Origin: CBDDEI01 sp965226775
GTDB lineage: Bacteria > Chloroflexota > Dehalococcoidia > SHYD01
Length of the DNA stretch: 64,000 bases
Direction of reading: 5' to 3'
Assembly (NCBI GenBank): GCA_965226775.1
Contig: CBDDEI010000002.1
Coordinates: 1,116,001 to 1,180,000, forward strand
Positions within the stretch are counted from its first letter, which is position 1. Every line of letters starts with the position of its first letter. A model generated the notes under the pieces. The model was not told the DNA's origin and searched no databases. It was given only the letters and a program-made list of their open reading frames with translations. Positions 18,067 through 27,593 of this stretch are shown one piece after another. The translations under genes were made by a program, and so were the position numbers.

Positions 18067-19387
18067 CTGCACCTGCTCCTTCGGTAGCATCCAGAAGGGC
18101 AACCTCTGTGTGGCCGTTGTCGGTGGAAGTGTCGTGGGGAAGCTCCAAGCCGAAGAGTGCCTGGATGGCGGCGATTGAGTCGTCGCCGTCCCGCCGCTCT
18201 TTCAGATAGGTGAAGGGGTCGTGCAGGAGCTTCTTGGCGATGGCCTTGCTCATGGCCTCGATGCTGCTGCGCTCCGCTTCGGAGAGGTTGGGGAGCCGGC
18301 GCCAGGTCTTGCGCAGCTCGGCTTCACGGATGGCCTCAGCCTTGTGGCGCAGTGCGGAGATAGTGGGGCGCACCTCTTGGGAGCTCCACCATGCTTGGAA
18401 ACGCCGCTGCTCTTCGTCAATGATGGCGAGCGCGCTCTCCCGCTCCCTGGCGCGCAGCAGAAGGTTTTCGTCCACGTAGCGCTGGATGTCCTCGATGTTA
18501 TAGAGGGAGAGGCCCTGAATAGTCGCCACTTCCGGGTCGACGTCTCTCGGGACTGCGATGTCCACCAGCACCAGAGGCCGGTCCTGGCGATGGGTCATCA
18601 CTCGCCGCATCTGCGCATGGGTGAGGACGTGCTCCGGCGCGCTGGTGGCGGTGATCACCAGGTCCGCCTGCTCCAGGGAGGTTTCCATCTCGTGAAAGTG
18701 GATGGCCTGCCCGCCCATGCGGTCGGCGAGAGCAACGGCGCGCGGGTAGCTGCGACTGGTCACTTCCAAGTGGCGCACCCCCTGCGCTATCAGGCTGCGG
18801 CTGGCGAGTTTGCCCGCCTCTCCGGCGCTGATTAGGAGGACCCGGAGCTGGTCAAGCTCTTTGAAGTGCCGCTTAGCAAGCCCCACGGCAACGGAGCTTA
18901 CGGAGACGGCGTTGCGAGAGATAGTGGTCTCCGAGCGCACGCGACGCCCGGTGCGAATGGCGGCCTGGAAGGCCCTGCCCAATACCGCGTCTAGTGAACC
19001 GCGGGCTTTGGCTTGCTCCATAGCGGTGCGCACTTGACCTAGGATCTGCTCCTCCCCAATAACCATGGAGTCCAGTCCGCTGGCGACTTGGAAGAGGTGC
19101 TCCACGGTGGGCAAATGGGCGTGAGAGTAGAGATAGGGGCTCACCTCCTCCCAGGGAGAGTCGCTCCACTGCGCCAGGAAACGCTTCAGGTGTTGCGCGC
19201 CGACCTCCGGCAGGTGGGAGTTGGCATAGATCTCCGTGCGGTTGCAGGTGGCCAGCACTACGCCCATAGGCGTGTACTCGGTGAGCTGCTCCAGCATACG
19301 CTCGCCCTGGTCGCTGCTGAGGGCAAAGCGCTCCAGCACGGAGAGGGGAGCGGTCTGATGGCTGACGCCGACGACGATAAGGGGCAT
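18029..19387 (-). CDS. hemA: Glutamyl-tRNA reductase
   Basis: Reduces glutamyl-tRNA(Glu) to glutamate-1-semialdehyde with NADPH, the committed step of the C5 pathway and the usual point of control. The 452 residues start 'LIVVGVSHQTAPLSVLERF', hold the nucleophile Cys48 in 'LATCNRTEIYA', then 'QVASGLDSMVIGEEQILGQVR', 'VSSVAVGLAKRHF', the NADPH Rossmann part 'VLLISAGEAGKLASRSL', 'PLVLVDIAVPRDVDPEV' and the C-terminal dimerisation helix. It follows sirC by 11 bases and overlaps hemC. Confidence 0.97.
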   Translation of the reverse strand: MPLIVVGVSHQTAPLSVLERFALSSDQGERMLEQLTEYTPMGVVLATCNRTEIYANSHLPEVGAQHLKRFLAQWSDSPWEEVSPYLYSHAHLPTVEHLFQVASGLDSMVIGEEQILGQVRTAMEQAKARGSLDAVLGRAFQAAIRTGRRVRSETTISRNAVSVSSVAVGLAKRHFKELDQLRVLLISAGEAGKLASRSLIAQGVRHLEVTSRSYPRAVALADRMGGQAIHFHEMETSLEQADLVITATSAPEHVLTHAQMRRVMTHRQDRPLVLVDIAVPRDVDPEVATIQGLSLYNIEDIQRYVDENLLLRARERESALAIIDEEQRRFQAWWSSQEVRPTISALRHKAEAIREAELRKTWRRLPNLSEAERSSIEAMSKAIAKKLLHDPFTYLKERRDGDDSIAAIQALFGLELPHDTSTDNGHTEVALLDATEGAGADDTPAPSGRHAQ

Positions 19388-19398
19388 AGGCGCACCCG

Positions 19399-20079
19399 CT
19401 AGGAGCGCGGGGCTCCTTCCTGCACGGCGATAGGCTCCGTGGGGTTCACGGCCAGCTGCCGGAGCGCATCAAATAGGTAGGCTTCCGCTTCTTCTAGCTT
19501 CCCCTGACGCACTAGGTCGCGGACTTCCTCACTGATGCTGGCCTGCCAGTCATCCGGAGTCACCTGGAGCTTCTGCTGCCGTAGATTCAGACGCACCTGC
19601 TCCAGCACACGAAGGAGGTCGCCGTAGTCCGGGGTAAGGATGGTCTCCAGCTCCTCCCGGGCCCAACGGGCCATCGCCGGGCTTTTGCCATTGGTGGAGA
19701 GGGCCACGGTGAGGTCGCCGCGGCGGATGACGGCGGGAGCAATGAAATCGCAGTAGTCGATGTCGTCCACGGAGTTTACCAGGACGCGGGCGTTGCGGGC
19801 CTCACGCGCCGCGGCGCGGTTTGTTGCCGTGTCATCGGTGCCAACTATAGCGAGCGCTGCCTCTGCAAGGTCGCCCGAGGCGTAGGGCCGCCGCACAGCG
19901 GTAACGCGGCCGGTTGCAGCCAGGGCTTCCAGGCCGGGGGTGAGCTGAGGGCTAACGACGGTGACCTTGGCGTCACACTCCAGCAGGGCAAGGACCTTGC
20001 GCTCCGCCACCACGCCGCCGCCCACTACCACGACAGGTTTGTCGTGCAGGTCTAGGTAGACGGGATAGTAGCTAGGCAT
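19399..20079 (-). CDS. Precorrin-2 dehydrogenase / sirohydrochlorin ferrochelatase-like (CysG N-terminal type)
   Basis: About 226 residues. 'PVYLDLHDKPVVVVGGGVVAERKVLALLE' is the NAD-binding start of the CysG-N/Met8/SirC family; 'VNSVDDIDYCDFIAPAVIRRGDLTVALSTNGKSPAMARWAREELE' is its signature, followed by a helical C-terminal part. It oxidises precorrin-2 from the SUMT half of cobA-hemD and may also insert iron to give siroheme. Its place ahead of hemA links siroheme and heme production in one transcript. Whether it has chelatase activity (Met8) or only dehydrogenase activity (SirC) cannot be told. Confidence 0.92.
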   Translation of the reverse strand: MPSYYPVYLDLHDKPVVVVGGGVVAERKVLALLECDAKVTVVSPQLTPGLEALAATGRVTAVRRPYASGDLAEAALAIVGTDDTATNRAAAREARNARVLVNSVDDIDYCDFIAPAVIRRGDLTVALSTNGKSPAMARWAREELETILTPDYGDLLRVLEQVRLNLRQQKLQVTPDDWQASISEEVRDLVRQGKLEEAEAYLFDALRQLAVNPTEPIAVQEGAPRS

Positions 20080-20088
20080 GGGGCTAAG

Positions 20089-20787
20089 TTACTTCCGTTG
20101 CCGGCGGACGCGCACTGCGGTCGGGGCGATGGGTTTGGCCTGGGACTCGTAACCGCGCACGGTGCCTAGGAGCACCTGGTCTAGGAGGCTATTTAGGGTG
20201 CGGTGGGCGCTGCCATTCGCGGAGGCTTGGCCGTTGGGCTTGGGGGCTCGCTGGGCCATCTCCTCTATCTGGTTGCGGAAGAAGAGGAAGCCCTCCAGCA
20301 TTTGGCTGAAGGCGAGGCCGCGCTGGCCCAAGATTGCGCCGTAGCGCTCTCCAATGGTGCGCGCCTGTGCATTCAAGGCGGCGCGGCCCTTGGCGACGGC
20401 AAGATAATCGGCCGCGAGGGCGACGAGCCGCCGTCCTAGAGTGCGCAGCTCTTCCCGCTCCACATCCGGCAAAAGGTCCAGCCAGGGCGCGTGATGGGCA
20501 GCGGGCCCGGTCACCAGCTTACGGCGGATGCGGGCGATGGTCTGATCAGACAGGCCAGGGCGCGAGCCGTTACTGTGGGTTGCGTTATGGGTTAAGGCTA
20601 AGAGATCGGTCTCTGCAAAGCGGCGGTGGCCGCCGGGGGTGCGGAAGCTGCGAACCACGCCCCGGTCGGCCCAGGTGCGCAGGCTGTTAGCGTTTACCCC
20701 CAGGAGGGCGCGCGCCTGCTTAAGGGTGAGCCAGCCGGCGCCGGCGGGCGCGGTAGGTTGGGGTGTGGAGGTCACTTGAGTGGACAA
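20089..20787 (-). CDS. BldC/MerR-type helix-turn-helix regulator heading the heme operon
   Basis: About 232 residues with a TTG start (GTG at 20775 is another choice; no clear ribosome site). Residues 19-57, 'WLTLKQARALLGVNANSLRTWADRGVVRSFRTPGGHRRF', form a winged MerR/excisionase-type DNA-binding domain with the 'TPGGHRR' wing. The rest is a helical domain ('LRTLGRRLVALAADYLAVAKGRAALNAQARTIGERYGAILGQRGLAFSQMLEGFLFFRNQIEEM') with no metal- or heme-binding Cys cluster in sight; it may sense a ligand. It is the first gene of the minus-strand heme block, 9 bases before sirC, and its promoter carries an inverted repeat, so I expect autoregulation and control of heme genes; this is inference. Confidence 0.8.
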   Translation of the reverse strand: MSTQVTSTPQPTAPAGAGWLTLKQARALLGVNANSLRTWADRGVVRSFRTPGGHRRFAETDLLALTHNATHSNGSRPGLSDQTIARIRRKLVTGPAAHHAPWLDLLPDVEREELRTLGRRLVALAADYLAVAKGRAALNAQARTIGERYGAILGQRGLAFSQMLEGFLFFRNQIEEMAQRAPKPNGQASANGSAHRTLNSLLDQVLLGTVRGYESQAKPIAPTAVRVRRQRK

Positions 20788-20804
20788 AAATCTACTAAAT
20801 TCTA

Positions 20805-20848
20805 CTACTGGTTTCGAGGTCTGTTACGTTTGTACCATGAACCAGTAG
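20805..20848. promoter_or_regulatory. Inverted-repeat operator over the heme-operon promoter
   Basis: CTACTGGTT (20805-20813) and AACCAGTAG (20840-20848) are perfect 9-base arms with a 26-base gap. One arm lies between the -35 and -10 boxes, the other just after the expected start of transcription. Extra AGTAGA repeats follow toward the gene. It fits a two-site operator for the regulator downstream. Confidence 0.6.
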
Positions 20849-20857
20849 GGGTGTCAA
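20829..20857 (-). promoter_or_regulatory. Promoter of the regulator-heme operon
   Basis: TTGACA (20857-20852) and TACAAA (20834-20829) on the minus strand with a 17-base spacer, about 42 bases before the TTG start at 20787. Confidence 0.7.
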
Positions 20858-20882
20858 TAAGTGGTAGGACGACTGTTGCAGC

Positions 20883-21239
20883 TTAAGGCTGCTGCAGGAG
20901 CTGGAGGATGTTGCCGTCCGGGTCTTTGAGCGTTGCTACCCAGCCGCCCCACTCTTCGAGGGCGGGCGGACGGATGAACTCCACGCCGCGCTCGCGCAGG
21001 GCGGTGTAGGTTGCTGCGATGTCCGTCACGTTGAAGTTGACCATGATGCGGTAGGGATCGTTGGCCTCGCCGTGCACGCCATCGTGCAAGCCGAGGCTGA
21101 GGCGAAAGTCGCCGAAGGCAAAGGCAACGAAGCTGGGGCGCACCGAGTGGACGGGGAGCTGCAGGACGTCTCGGTAGAATGCGACGAGGCGGTCCAGACG
21201 GTCTGTCCAGATGATGATGCCGGAGACGGTTTCAATCAT
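20883..21239 (-). CDS. VOC-family (glyoxalase/bleomycin resistance-like) protein
   Basis: A 118-residue protein with the paired beta-alpha-beta-beta-beta units of the vicinal oxygen chelate fold: 'IIIWTDRLDRLVAFYRDVLQLPV' and the closing 'ERGVEFIRPPALEEWGGWVATLKDPDGNILQLLQQ', where the Glu of the final strand is usually a metal ligand but here reads N-I-L. Members include glyoxalase I, dioxygenases and drug-binding proteins; the role here is unknown. The start at 21239 is chosen over the longer frame because the domain begins there. Confidence 0.85.
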   Translation of the reverse strand: MIETVSGIIIWTDRLDRLVAFYRDVLQLPVHSVRPSFVAFAFGDFRLSLGLHDGVHGEANDPYRIMVNFNVTDIAATYTALRERGVEFIRPPALEEWGGWVATLKDPDGNILQLLQQP

Positions 21240-21289
21240 AGCATAGGTATACGCGTAACCGAGGGTTGCCCACGATACGGGTGCGCGTA

Positions 21290-21470
21290 CTCTAGCTCTC
21301 CCCCATCGAGGGGGAGAGAATGGCTGCCTCCATGTGGGCGATACATAGAGGTGCATGAGTTGTTGCCGTTCACCGGTCACAGCCCACTCTAGCTCTCCCC
21401 CACTCGAGGGGGAGAGAATGATTAGCTCGCCTCTACCTTGATGCTACCCCATCGAGAGGAGGGAGAAGCA
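21290..21470. repeat. Palindromic CTCTCCCCC repeats
   Basis: Copies at about 21294-21319 and 21390-21418 read AGCTCTCCCCC-A-TCGAGGGGGAGAG, with a weaker copy near 21449. They belong to the same family as the copies near 40.3 kb and 42.9 kb. No gene lies between 21240 and 21487. Confidence 0.8.
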
Positions 21471-21487
21471 GGGAAGGCCCCAAGGGC

Positions 21488-21868
21488 TTACGCCATGAAC
21501 TCCACCTTCACCAGAGGGCTTTTCGCCACCCACTCTTCAAAGTTTTCCATTGGTCTCCCGTTCGCCGCGCTGGCGTCGGCAATCTGCTGAATGAGGGCGC
21601 GCCGTTCCGGCTCCGTCTCCACCGGCACTGCGCGGGCGGGCAGGTCGGCCGTGATGCTGCGTTTAGAGTGCACTGTAAACTCGGGGTGGGCGCGCAGGTT
21701 GGCGTACCAGCTCCGGGGCCGGCCGGGTGTGCCCGAGATGACGAAGCCGTCCTTCACGGCGATGATCGCGATCTCGATGCGGCGAGCTTCCCCGGACTTC
21801 CTGCCGGTAGTGGTGATGTCTATGATGCGGTCGGCGCGCAGGGCGTTTAGTGTTTGTTCATCCATCAT
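21488..21868 (-). CDS. Deazaflavin-dependent (F420) nitroreductase/quinone reductase-like protein
   Basis: A 126-residue split-barrel protein. 'IIDITTTGRKSGEARRIEIAI', 'GFVISGTPGRPRSWYANLRAHPEFTVH' and the ending are typical of the Ddn/DUF385 family, whose actinobacterial members use reduced F420 to reduce nitro compounds or quinones. It therefore hints that the organism has F420, though some relatives bind heme or fatty acids instead. It stands alone between repeats and the MFS gene transcribed the other way. Confidence 0.85.
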   Translation of the reverse strand: MMDEQTLNALRADRIIDITTTGRKSGEARRIEIAIIAVKDGFVISGTPGRPRSWYANLRAHPEFTVHSKRSITADLPARAVPVETEPERRALIQQIADASAANGRPMENFEEWVAKSPLVKVEFMA

Positions 21869-22127
21869 AAGTCTCCCGTACTGTGTTGCTTGGCGTTTAG
21901 CAATTATAGCAAGGATAATCCATTCGCCGCGCCCTCACCAGTCATACGAACACAAGCTTACGGCTCCAGTCTACTAAAACTACGGTCATCCCTCGATAGC
22001 AGAGACAAGCAGTCTGCAAGGTTACTCAATCTGTTCAGGGTTCGACCGGCCCAGCCTGAACGGTCTGAACTAGGCTAATCCTCGCAGGAGCAGGCGGCGG
22101 GGCGTATACTACGGGGAGCGATTATTT

Positions 22128-23399
22128 ATGAGCACCTCTCCTCCGTTCTCACCCGCTCCCAGGGGCTGGCTGCAGCGCAGCTCCGACAACCTGGGAGACA
22201 CCTTCATTGTCTTCCGCAATTCCAACTATCTGTGGTACTGGATCGCCTCCTTCGCCTACTATATCGGCTTCTTCACCGATATTTTTGCTATCGGCTACCT
22301 GGCCTACGAGATGACAGGCTCGGCGGTAATGCTGGGCACGGTGGTGGTGAGCCAGGGCGTTCCCATGGCCGCGCTCTCTGTTATTGGCGGTACGCTGGCC
22401 GACCGCGTCTCTAAGCGCAAGCTGCTGTTGTGGTCGCAGGTCGTGCTGGCCATTGTGGGCGCAGTGCTCTTCCTGCTGCTGGTGACTGGCTACATCGAGT
22501 TCTGGCACCTCATCGTGCTCTCCCTGGCTAAAGGCGTGGCAGTGGGCTTTTCTCTTCCGGCGCGGCTCTCTTACGTGTCGGAAATAGTGCCTCAGGCGCA
22601 GTTCTCGCGGGCCTACGGGCTCTACTATGTGGCGCTGAACTCCATGCGCATCGGTGGACCAGGCTTCGGCGGCATCATCGCCGGCGTATTCGGTGTGCAG
22701 GGTGCGTACTTTGTGATCGCAATATCGCACATCATCGGGCTGCTGGCGCTGCTCTTCGTACGACCGCAGGAGAAGAAGGAGCCGCGCAAGCCCTCGCCAC
22801 TGATGCAGGACATGCTGCAGATCTACCACTTTGCGCGGCGCACACCTACTATCCTGGTGCTTCTAGGCGCAGAGATGGGTCTGGTCTTCTTTGCCATCTC
22901 CGCTATCAACCTCATGCCGGTGTTTACCAAAGAGGAGTTTGCGGTAGGCGCAACGGGCCTGGGGACGCTGCTAGCGATCCAGGGCGTAGGGGGTTTGTTA
23001 GGCTCCTTTGCAACGGCGGTAGGCGGCGGCATCCAGCGCAAGCCGTTGATGCTGCTGATAGCGGGGGCCGCTATGGGCGCATCGCTCATCTTCTTTGCCA
23101 ACGCCCCGGTCTATGAAGCCGCGCTGCTGCTGGCCATTCCCTTAGGGTTTACCAGCGCAGCCTACACTACCTTCAACAGCACGCTCTTCCAGATTAGCGC
23201 GCCGCCGGAGATGCGCGGCAGGGCCATGAGCCTCTATCTGTTGGGCCAGTCGCTCCAGCCCCTGGGACTCATTCCAATTAGTGTCGCGGCAGACGTCGTT
23301 GGGTTCAGGCTCTCGGTGAGCGTGGCCGGAGGCATTCTTATCCTTTACATGATGATCATCGCCTCCCTCTTCCCCCGCTTCCGCCGCCAGCGCGTGTGA
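22128..23399 (+). CDS. Major facilitator superfamily transporter
   Basis: A 423-residue protein with about twelve membrane helices in two halves. The loop 'GGTLADRVSKRKLLLWSQ' after helix 2 is the MFS motif A (G-x3-D-R-x-x-[KR]-[KR]), and the shape with 'FRNSNYLWYWIASFAYYIG' at the start fits the EntS/DHA3 enterobactin-exporter-like branch (MFS_3). Such proteins export siderophores, macrolides or other hydrophobic drugs by proton antiport. A GGGGAG site precedes the ATG. No biosynthetic gene is nearby to suggest the substrate. Confidence 0.9.
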   Translation: MSTSPPFSPAPRGWLQRSSDNLGDTFIVFRNSNYLWYWIASFAYYIGFFTDIFAIGYLAYEMTGSAVMLGTVVVSQGVPMAALSVIGGTLADRVSKRKLLLWSQVVLAIVGAVLFLLLVTGYIEFWHLIVLSLAKGVAVGFSLPARLSYVSEIVPQAQFSRAYGLYYVALNSMRIGGPGFGGIIAGVFGVQGAYFVIAISHIIGLLALLFVRPQEKKEPRKPSPLMQDMLQIYHFARRTPTILVLLGAEMGLVFFAISAINLMPVFTKEEFAVGATGLGTLLAIQGVGGLLGSFATAVGGGIQRKPLMLLIAGAAMGASLIFFANAPVYEAALLLAIPLGFTSAAYTTFNSTLFQISAPPEMRGRAMSLYLLGQSLQPLGLIPISVAADVVGFRLSVSVAGGILILYMMIIASLFPRFRRQRV

Positions 23400-23468
23400 T
23401 CTCGTAAGCTTTTCCCCATTCCTCCGTTTATACCTTTGAAAGAGATGATTTAACGGTCTTACTATCTA

Positions 23469-24908
23469 TTGCTCACCCTGCCATTACTCTTAATCCTTGC
23501 TCTTAGCGTAGGCGCACTGACACCGGCCTCTCCGGACGGTGTTGTTTCGCGCCTGTCGGGAGAGACAGATGCCCCGCTTTCCCAGAGTGTGCTGCCATCA
23601 CCCGCATATCCGCACACCACAACATTGAACGCGGCCATCCCTAGGCTGTACCAGCACTGGCTGTGCCGCGCGCCGGACCAAGAAGGCTTGGCGTATTGGC
23701 TCGAGACGGGGCTAGCGCCGAAGGCGCTTGCTCAGGAGCTGGCGGTATCGGAGGAAGGGATGCGCGCCGCAGTTACCCGCAGGGCGTACCTGGAAACCCT
23801 TGGCCGAGACCCGATAGTAGGTGATTGCGGCGGCCTGCATTCGTGGGCAAAGAGCGGCATTCCTTACGAGGATATGCTGCCGTTGCTGGCCTCTTCCCCG
23901 GAGGGGCAGCGTGTAGCCAAGGTGCGACAGGTATTCCGGGAAGTTTTGGGCCGCGATCCCCTTGGCACGGATAACGCCTCGCTGCGTCGCTGGGTGGAGA
24001 GCGGTCTGGCAGTAGAGGAGATCAGGGTAGCCCTGAGGGCGCAGAGGCCGCTGGTGGGGGTTTATTTCTTCACTTGGTACGCCCCTGCTCACTTGGGGTG
24101 GTCCAACGGCGCTACGTTGGTGGACCCGAACGCGCCAGAGCCGCTGCTGGGATGGTACAACTCCAGCGACCCCGCCGTGCTGGAGCAGCAGATCGCAGAG
24201 ATTGAGGAAACGGGATTCGATTACATTGCGCTGCACGTGGTCTCCTGGTCTCCTGAAAGCTGGCGCAACGCCGGCCAGGTGTTCCGTTTGCTAGAGGGAC
24301 GCGACCTTCATGCGGCCATTGTGCTGGACAGCCTCTACGATGCCACTGCCGCCGAGAAGGCGTGGTGGTCAGGATACGCGGCCGAGGCGTTTGGCGCCCA
24401 CCCCAACTATTTTAGACTGGACGGAGAGCCCTTGGTGATGCTCTACGCTGCGCCCATCGATTTCTCTCTCCCCGGTGCCGCAATGCGCAACGTCTACTGG
24501 ACGCGGAACTACCGCCAGAGCGTCAACACGTTCAACACCCACGGACTGCTGCGTCCCACGGACTGGTCCTTCTGGGAGGAGTCGCCGCAGCAGGTTGTCA
24601 ACGGCGTGGTGCCGGTGCTCCCCGGCTACCGTGACGATCACCTGGAACGGCCCTTCTTCATGACGCACGATCGCAACGGCGGCCAACTCTATCACGAGCA
24701 GTGGCAACGGGCCCTGGAGCTGCGGCCGGAAACAGTGCTGGTCTATAGCTGGAACGAGCACTTTGAGGAGAGCGCGATAGAACCGACGGCCGCCTGGGGC
24801 GATCTCTATCTCCAGTGGACATCCTGCTATATTCGCCACGCCCGCGCGGGCACTATGGGTGACTGTGCTCTGGAAGTCGAGCTGCCGGCGGACACCGCCG
24901 CACCTTAG
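23469..24908 (+). CDS. Secreted DUF4214-like plus GH99/GH71-like protein
   Basis: About 479 residues from a TTG start that is uncertain (no ribosome site was found close by). A signal peptide or anchor covers about residues 1-20. Residues 55-190 contain three repeats of the DUF4214 sort ('LYQHWLCRAPDQEGLAYWLETGL', 'YLETLGRDPIVGDCGGLHSW', 'VFREVLGRDPLGTDNASLRRW'), often found in S-layer or exported enzymes. From about 195 a glycosidase barrel resembling GH99/GH71 follows: 'GVYFFTWYAPAHLGW', 'EIEETGFDYIALHVVSW', 'RPETVLVYSWNEHFEESAIEP'. The last contains a likely acidic catalytic pair. It may act on mannan-like or other exopolysaccharide; that is inference. Its stop overlaps the stop of mutS, which runs the other way. 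Confidence 0.75.
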   Translation: MLTLPLLLILALSVGALTPASPDGVVSRLSGETDAPLSQSVLPSPAYPHTTTLNAAIPRLYQHWLCRAPDQEGLAYWLETGLAPKALAQELAVSEEGMRAAVTRRAYLETLGRDPIVGDCGGLHSWAKSGIPYEDMLPLLASSPEGQRVAKVRQVFREVLGRDPLGTDNASLRRWVESGLAVEEIRVALRAQRPLVGVYFFTWYAPAHLGWSNGATLVDPNAPEPLLGWYNSSDPAVLEQQIAEIEETGFDYIALHVVSWSPESWRNAGQVFRLLEGRDLHAAIVLDSLYDATAAEKAWWSGYAAEAFGAHPNYFRLDGEPLVMLYAAPIDFSLPGAAMRNVYWTRNYRQSVNTFNTHGLLRPTDWSFWEESPQQVVNGVVPVLPGYRDDHLERPFFMTHDRNGGQLYHEQWQRALELRPETVLVYSWNEHFEESAIEPTAAWGDLYLQWTSCYIRHARAGTMGDCALEVELPADTAAP

Positions 24909-27495
24909 CGCTCTGGAGTACGCTCTTTTTTCGCCTGCTGCTGTAGCTGATAGAGACGGTTGAGCGCCTCCAAGGGCGACATCGTATCCAACTCCAAGCC
25001 TGCTAAGTCATCCACCAACGGGCTGTGCCCATCCAAGAGCGGTAGCTGCTGCGACGGCTCGGTGCGGCGACGGGCTTTGGGTGCGGGTGTACTCTCCAGA
25101 TCCTCCAGCACCTGCTGGGCGCGTTGGGTGACTGCGGGCGGCAGGCCGGCTAGTCTGGCTACGTGGATGCCGTAGCTCTTGTCCGCGCCGCCGGGGAGGA
25201 TGCGTCTTAGGAAAACGGCTTGCCCCTCCTCCTCCGCCACCGCAAAGGTGTAGTTCCGCACCCGGGGCAGCGATTTGCTGAGGGCGGTGAGCTCGTGGTA
25301 GTGGGTGGCGAACAGGGTTTTTGCGTTCGCGTTGGGCGCGTTGTGGAGGTATTCCACCACCGCCTGAGCGATGGAGAGGCCGTCGTAGGTGCTGGTTCCC
25401 CGGCCTATCTCGTCCAGGATGACCAGAGAGCGTGGCGTCACGTGGTGCAGGATGTTGGCGGTCTCCACCATTTCAATCATGAAGGTGGACTGGCCTGAGG
25501 CGAGGTCGTCCTGCGCGCCGATGCGGCTGAAGATCTGGTCCACCAGGCCGATGTGCGCCGCCGTGGCGGGGACAAAGGAGCCTACCTGGGCCATGAGGAC
25601 GATGAGCGCCACCTGCCGCAAGTAGGTAGACTTGCCGGACATATTGGGGCCGGTGAGGATGAGAATCTGAGCGTCCCCGCCGGCGAGCTGGGTGTCGTTG
25701 GGGACGAAGCTGGTGTCTTCCAACGTCCGCTCCACTACAGGGTGCCGTCCGCCCTCTATCTGCACCTTGTCGTCGGAATCGAGCTGGGGGCGCACGTAGC
25801 CGTAGCGTACGGCGGCCTCCGCCAGCGCGGCCAGGCAGTCCAGCGATGCAATGGCTGCCGCGGCGGTGAGCAGCTCCTCCCCTGCGGAGGCTATCTGGGC
25901 GCACACCTGCTGCACCAGCCTTGTCTCTAGATCCAGCAGCCCTTCCTGGGCCTGCAGCACCGTAGTCTCCCAGTCCTTGAGCTCAGGGGTGAAGTACCGC
26001 TCTGCGCCCACCAAGGTCTGCTTGCGGTGATAGTCCAGGGGCACGCGCCGCCGGTGGGCGTTGCTCACCTCGATGTAATAGCCGAAGACTTTGTTGTAGC
26101 CCACCTTCAGAGACTTGATACCGGTGCGTTCCTGTTCCACCTTCTCCAGCCCTAAGATGGCCTCTTGTGCCTTACTAAAACGCTCGCGTAGCCCATCCAG
26201 CTCTGCCGAGAAGCCGCTGCGGATGACGCCGCCCTGGTCCAGGCTGGTGGGCGCGTCCTCTGCAATGGCGGCCTCCAGCAGCGCCCGCACCTCCGGGCAG
26301 GGTGCCAGCCCGTTGAGAATGCAACGAGCGGCGAGGCTTCACCCGTGCCGTCCAGCAGCTCTCGAAGTTGAGGCAGCGCTTGGAGGCCGCTGCGGAGGGA
26401 GATAAGCTCCCGGGGCGTACCGTGGTTGCTGCGGACCCGGTTCACTAGCCGCTCAAGGTCCGGCAGACTTTTGAGCAGGCTTGCAAGGCTGCTGCGCAGA
26501 ATGGTATCGCCGGTCAGCGTCTCTACCGCGTCGAGACGGCGCAACAGCGGCTCTAGCTCTACCAGGGGTCGCTCCAGCCAGCGTCGCAACAGCCGTCCGC
26601 CCATCGGTGTCACGGTTAGGTCGAGGACGGAGAGCAGCGAGCCTTCGCTTGCGCCGCTGCGGGACCGCTGGAAGAGCTCCAGGTTGCGCTTGGTCTGGGT
26701 GTCCAAGGGCATCCAGGCGTTGGTGGAGTAGGTGAAGAGGCGGGAGACCTGGGGCAGCGCGCCCGCCTGGGTGTCCTGGAGGTAGCGGAGCACCGCGCCC
26801 GCGGCAGCAGTTGCGCCTGGCAGCGCCTGGCAACCGAAGCCCTCCAGGGTGGTGACACCAAAGTGATCCCGCAGGAGCTCTGCCGCGCGCCGCGGCTCGA
26901 ACCAGAGGTCGTCCACTGGCATTACTGAGCCGGGGAGGCCGGGCTGTTCCTCCCACTGCTTGGGCACCAGCACCTCTGCGGGGCCCAGTCGCTCCAGCTC
27001 CGCCAGCGCCTCCTCTTCCGGGACCTGGGTGGTGCCAAACTCGCTGGTGGTGATGTCTATGTAAGCGATGCCGACGCCGGCCGCGCCCGCGGGCGCAATG
27101 GCGGCCAGGTAGTTGTTGCGCTTGCTCTCCAGGAGCTGGGGTTCGATGACGGTGCCTGGGGTGACCACCCGGGTCACGTCCCGGGGCACAATGCCCTTGA
27201 CCTGCTTGGGGTCGGCCTGCTGCTCACAGATAGCCACGCGGTAGCCCTTGCGCACCAGCTTTGCCAGGTAGCCCTCCACCGCGTGGTAGGGGACGCCCGC
27301 CAGTGGCACGCGCTCGCCCTTCCCTATGGGCCGGGAGGTCAGCGTGATCTCCAACTCCTTGGCGACCAGCTCTGCGTCGGAGTCAAAGGTCTCGTAGAAG
27401 TCGCCCATGCGAAAGAAGAGGACGGCGCCGGGGTAGCGCGCCTTCAACTCCAGGTACTGCCGCCGCAGAGGGGTCAGGGAGGGTTCAGGAGGCAT
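24905..27495 (-). CDS. mutS: DNA mismatch repair protein MutS (one frameshift)
   Basis: Binds mismatches and, with ATP, starts repair. In the corrected reading about 863 residues, normal for MutS. N-terminal mismatch domain: 'PLRRQYLELKARYPGAVLFFRMGDFYETF' with the Phe-x-Glu wedge (FYE); connector, lever and clamp follow; the C-terminal ATPase has Walker A 'LTGPNMSGKSTYLRQVA', 'DLASGQSTFMIEM', Walker B 'SLVILDEIGRGTSTYDG' and 'ATHYHEL'. The end carries 'SQQLPLLDG', a likely beta-clamp binding motif. The frame breaks near 26320, where a base is lost between 'GTGEASPLVA' and 'ILNGLAPCPEV'. A MutS this conserved is unlikely to be a real pseudogene, so I suspect sequence error. No mutL is in the window. 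Confidence 0.93.
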
Positions 27496-27593
27496 CGCAC
27501 ATACGCTCGAAATAGTGAGTCGCTGACAGTGTACAACCGTACGCGTATCAGCGACAGGGGAAGCCGCTGTGCCCCAAAGAGGATTAGGAGAAT

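Noticed and set aside
26310..26330. Programmed frameshift in mutS
   Set aside because: No slippery heptamer or downstream structure was seen, and MutS is not known to need one; an error in a base run is simpler.
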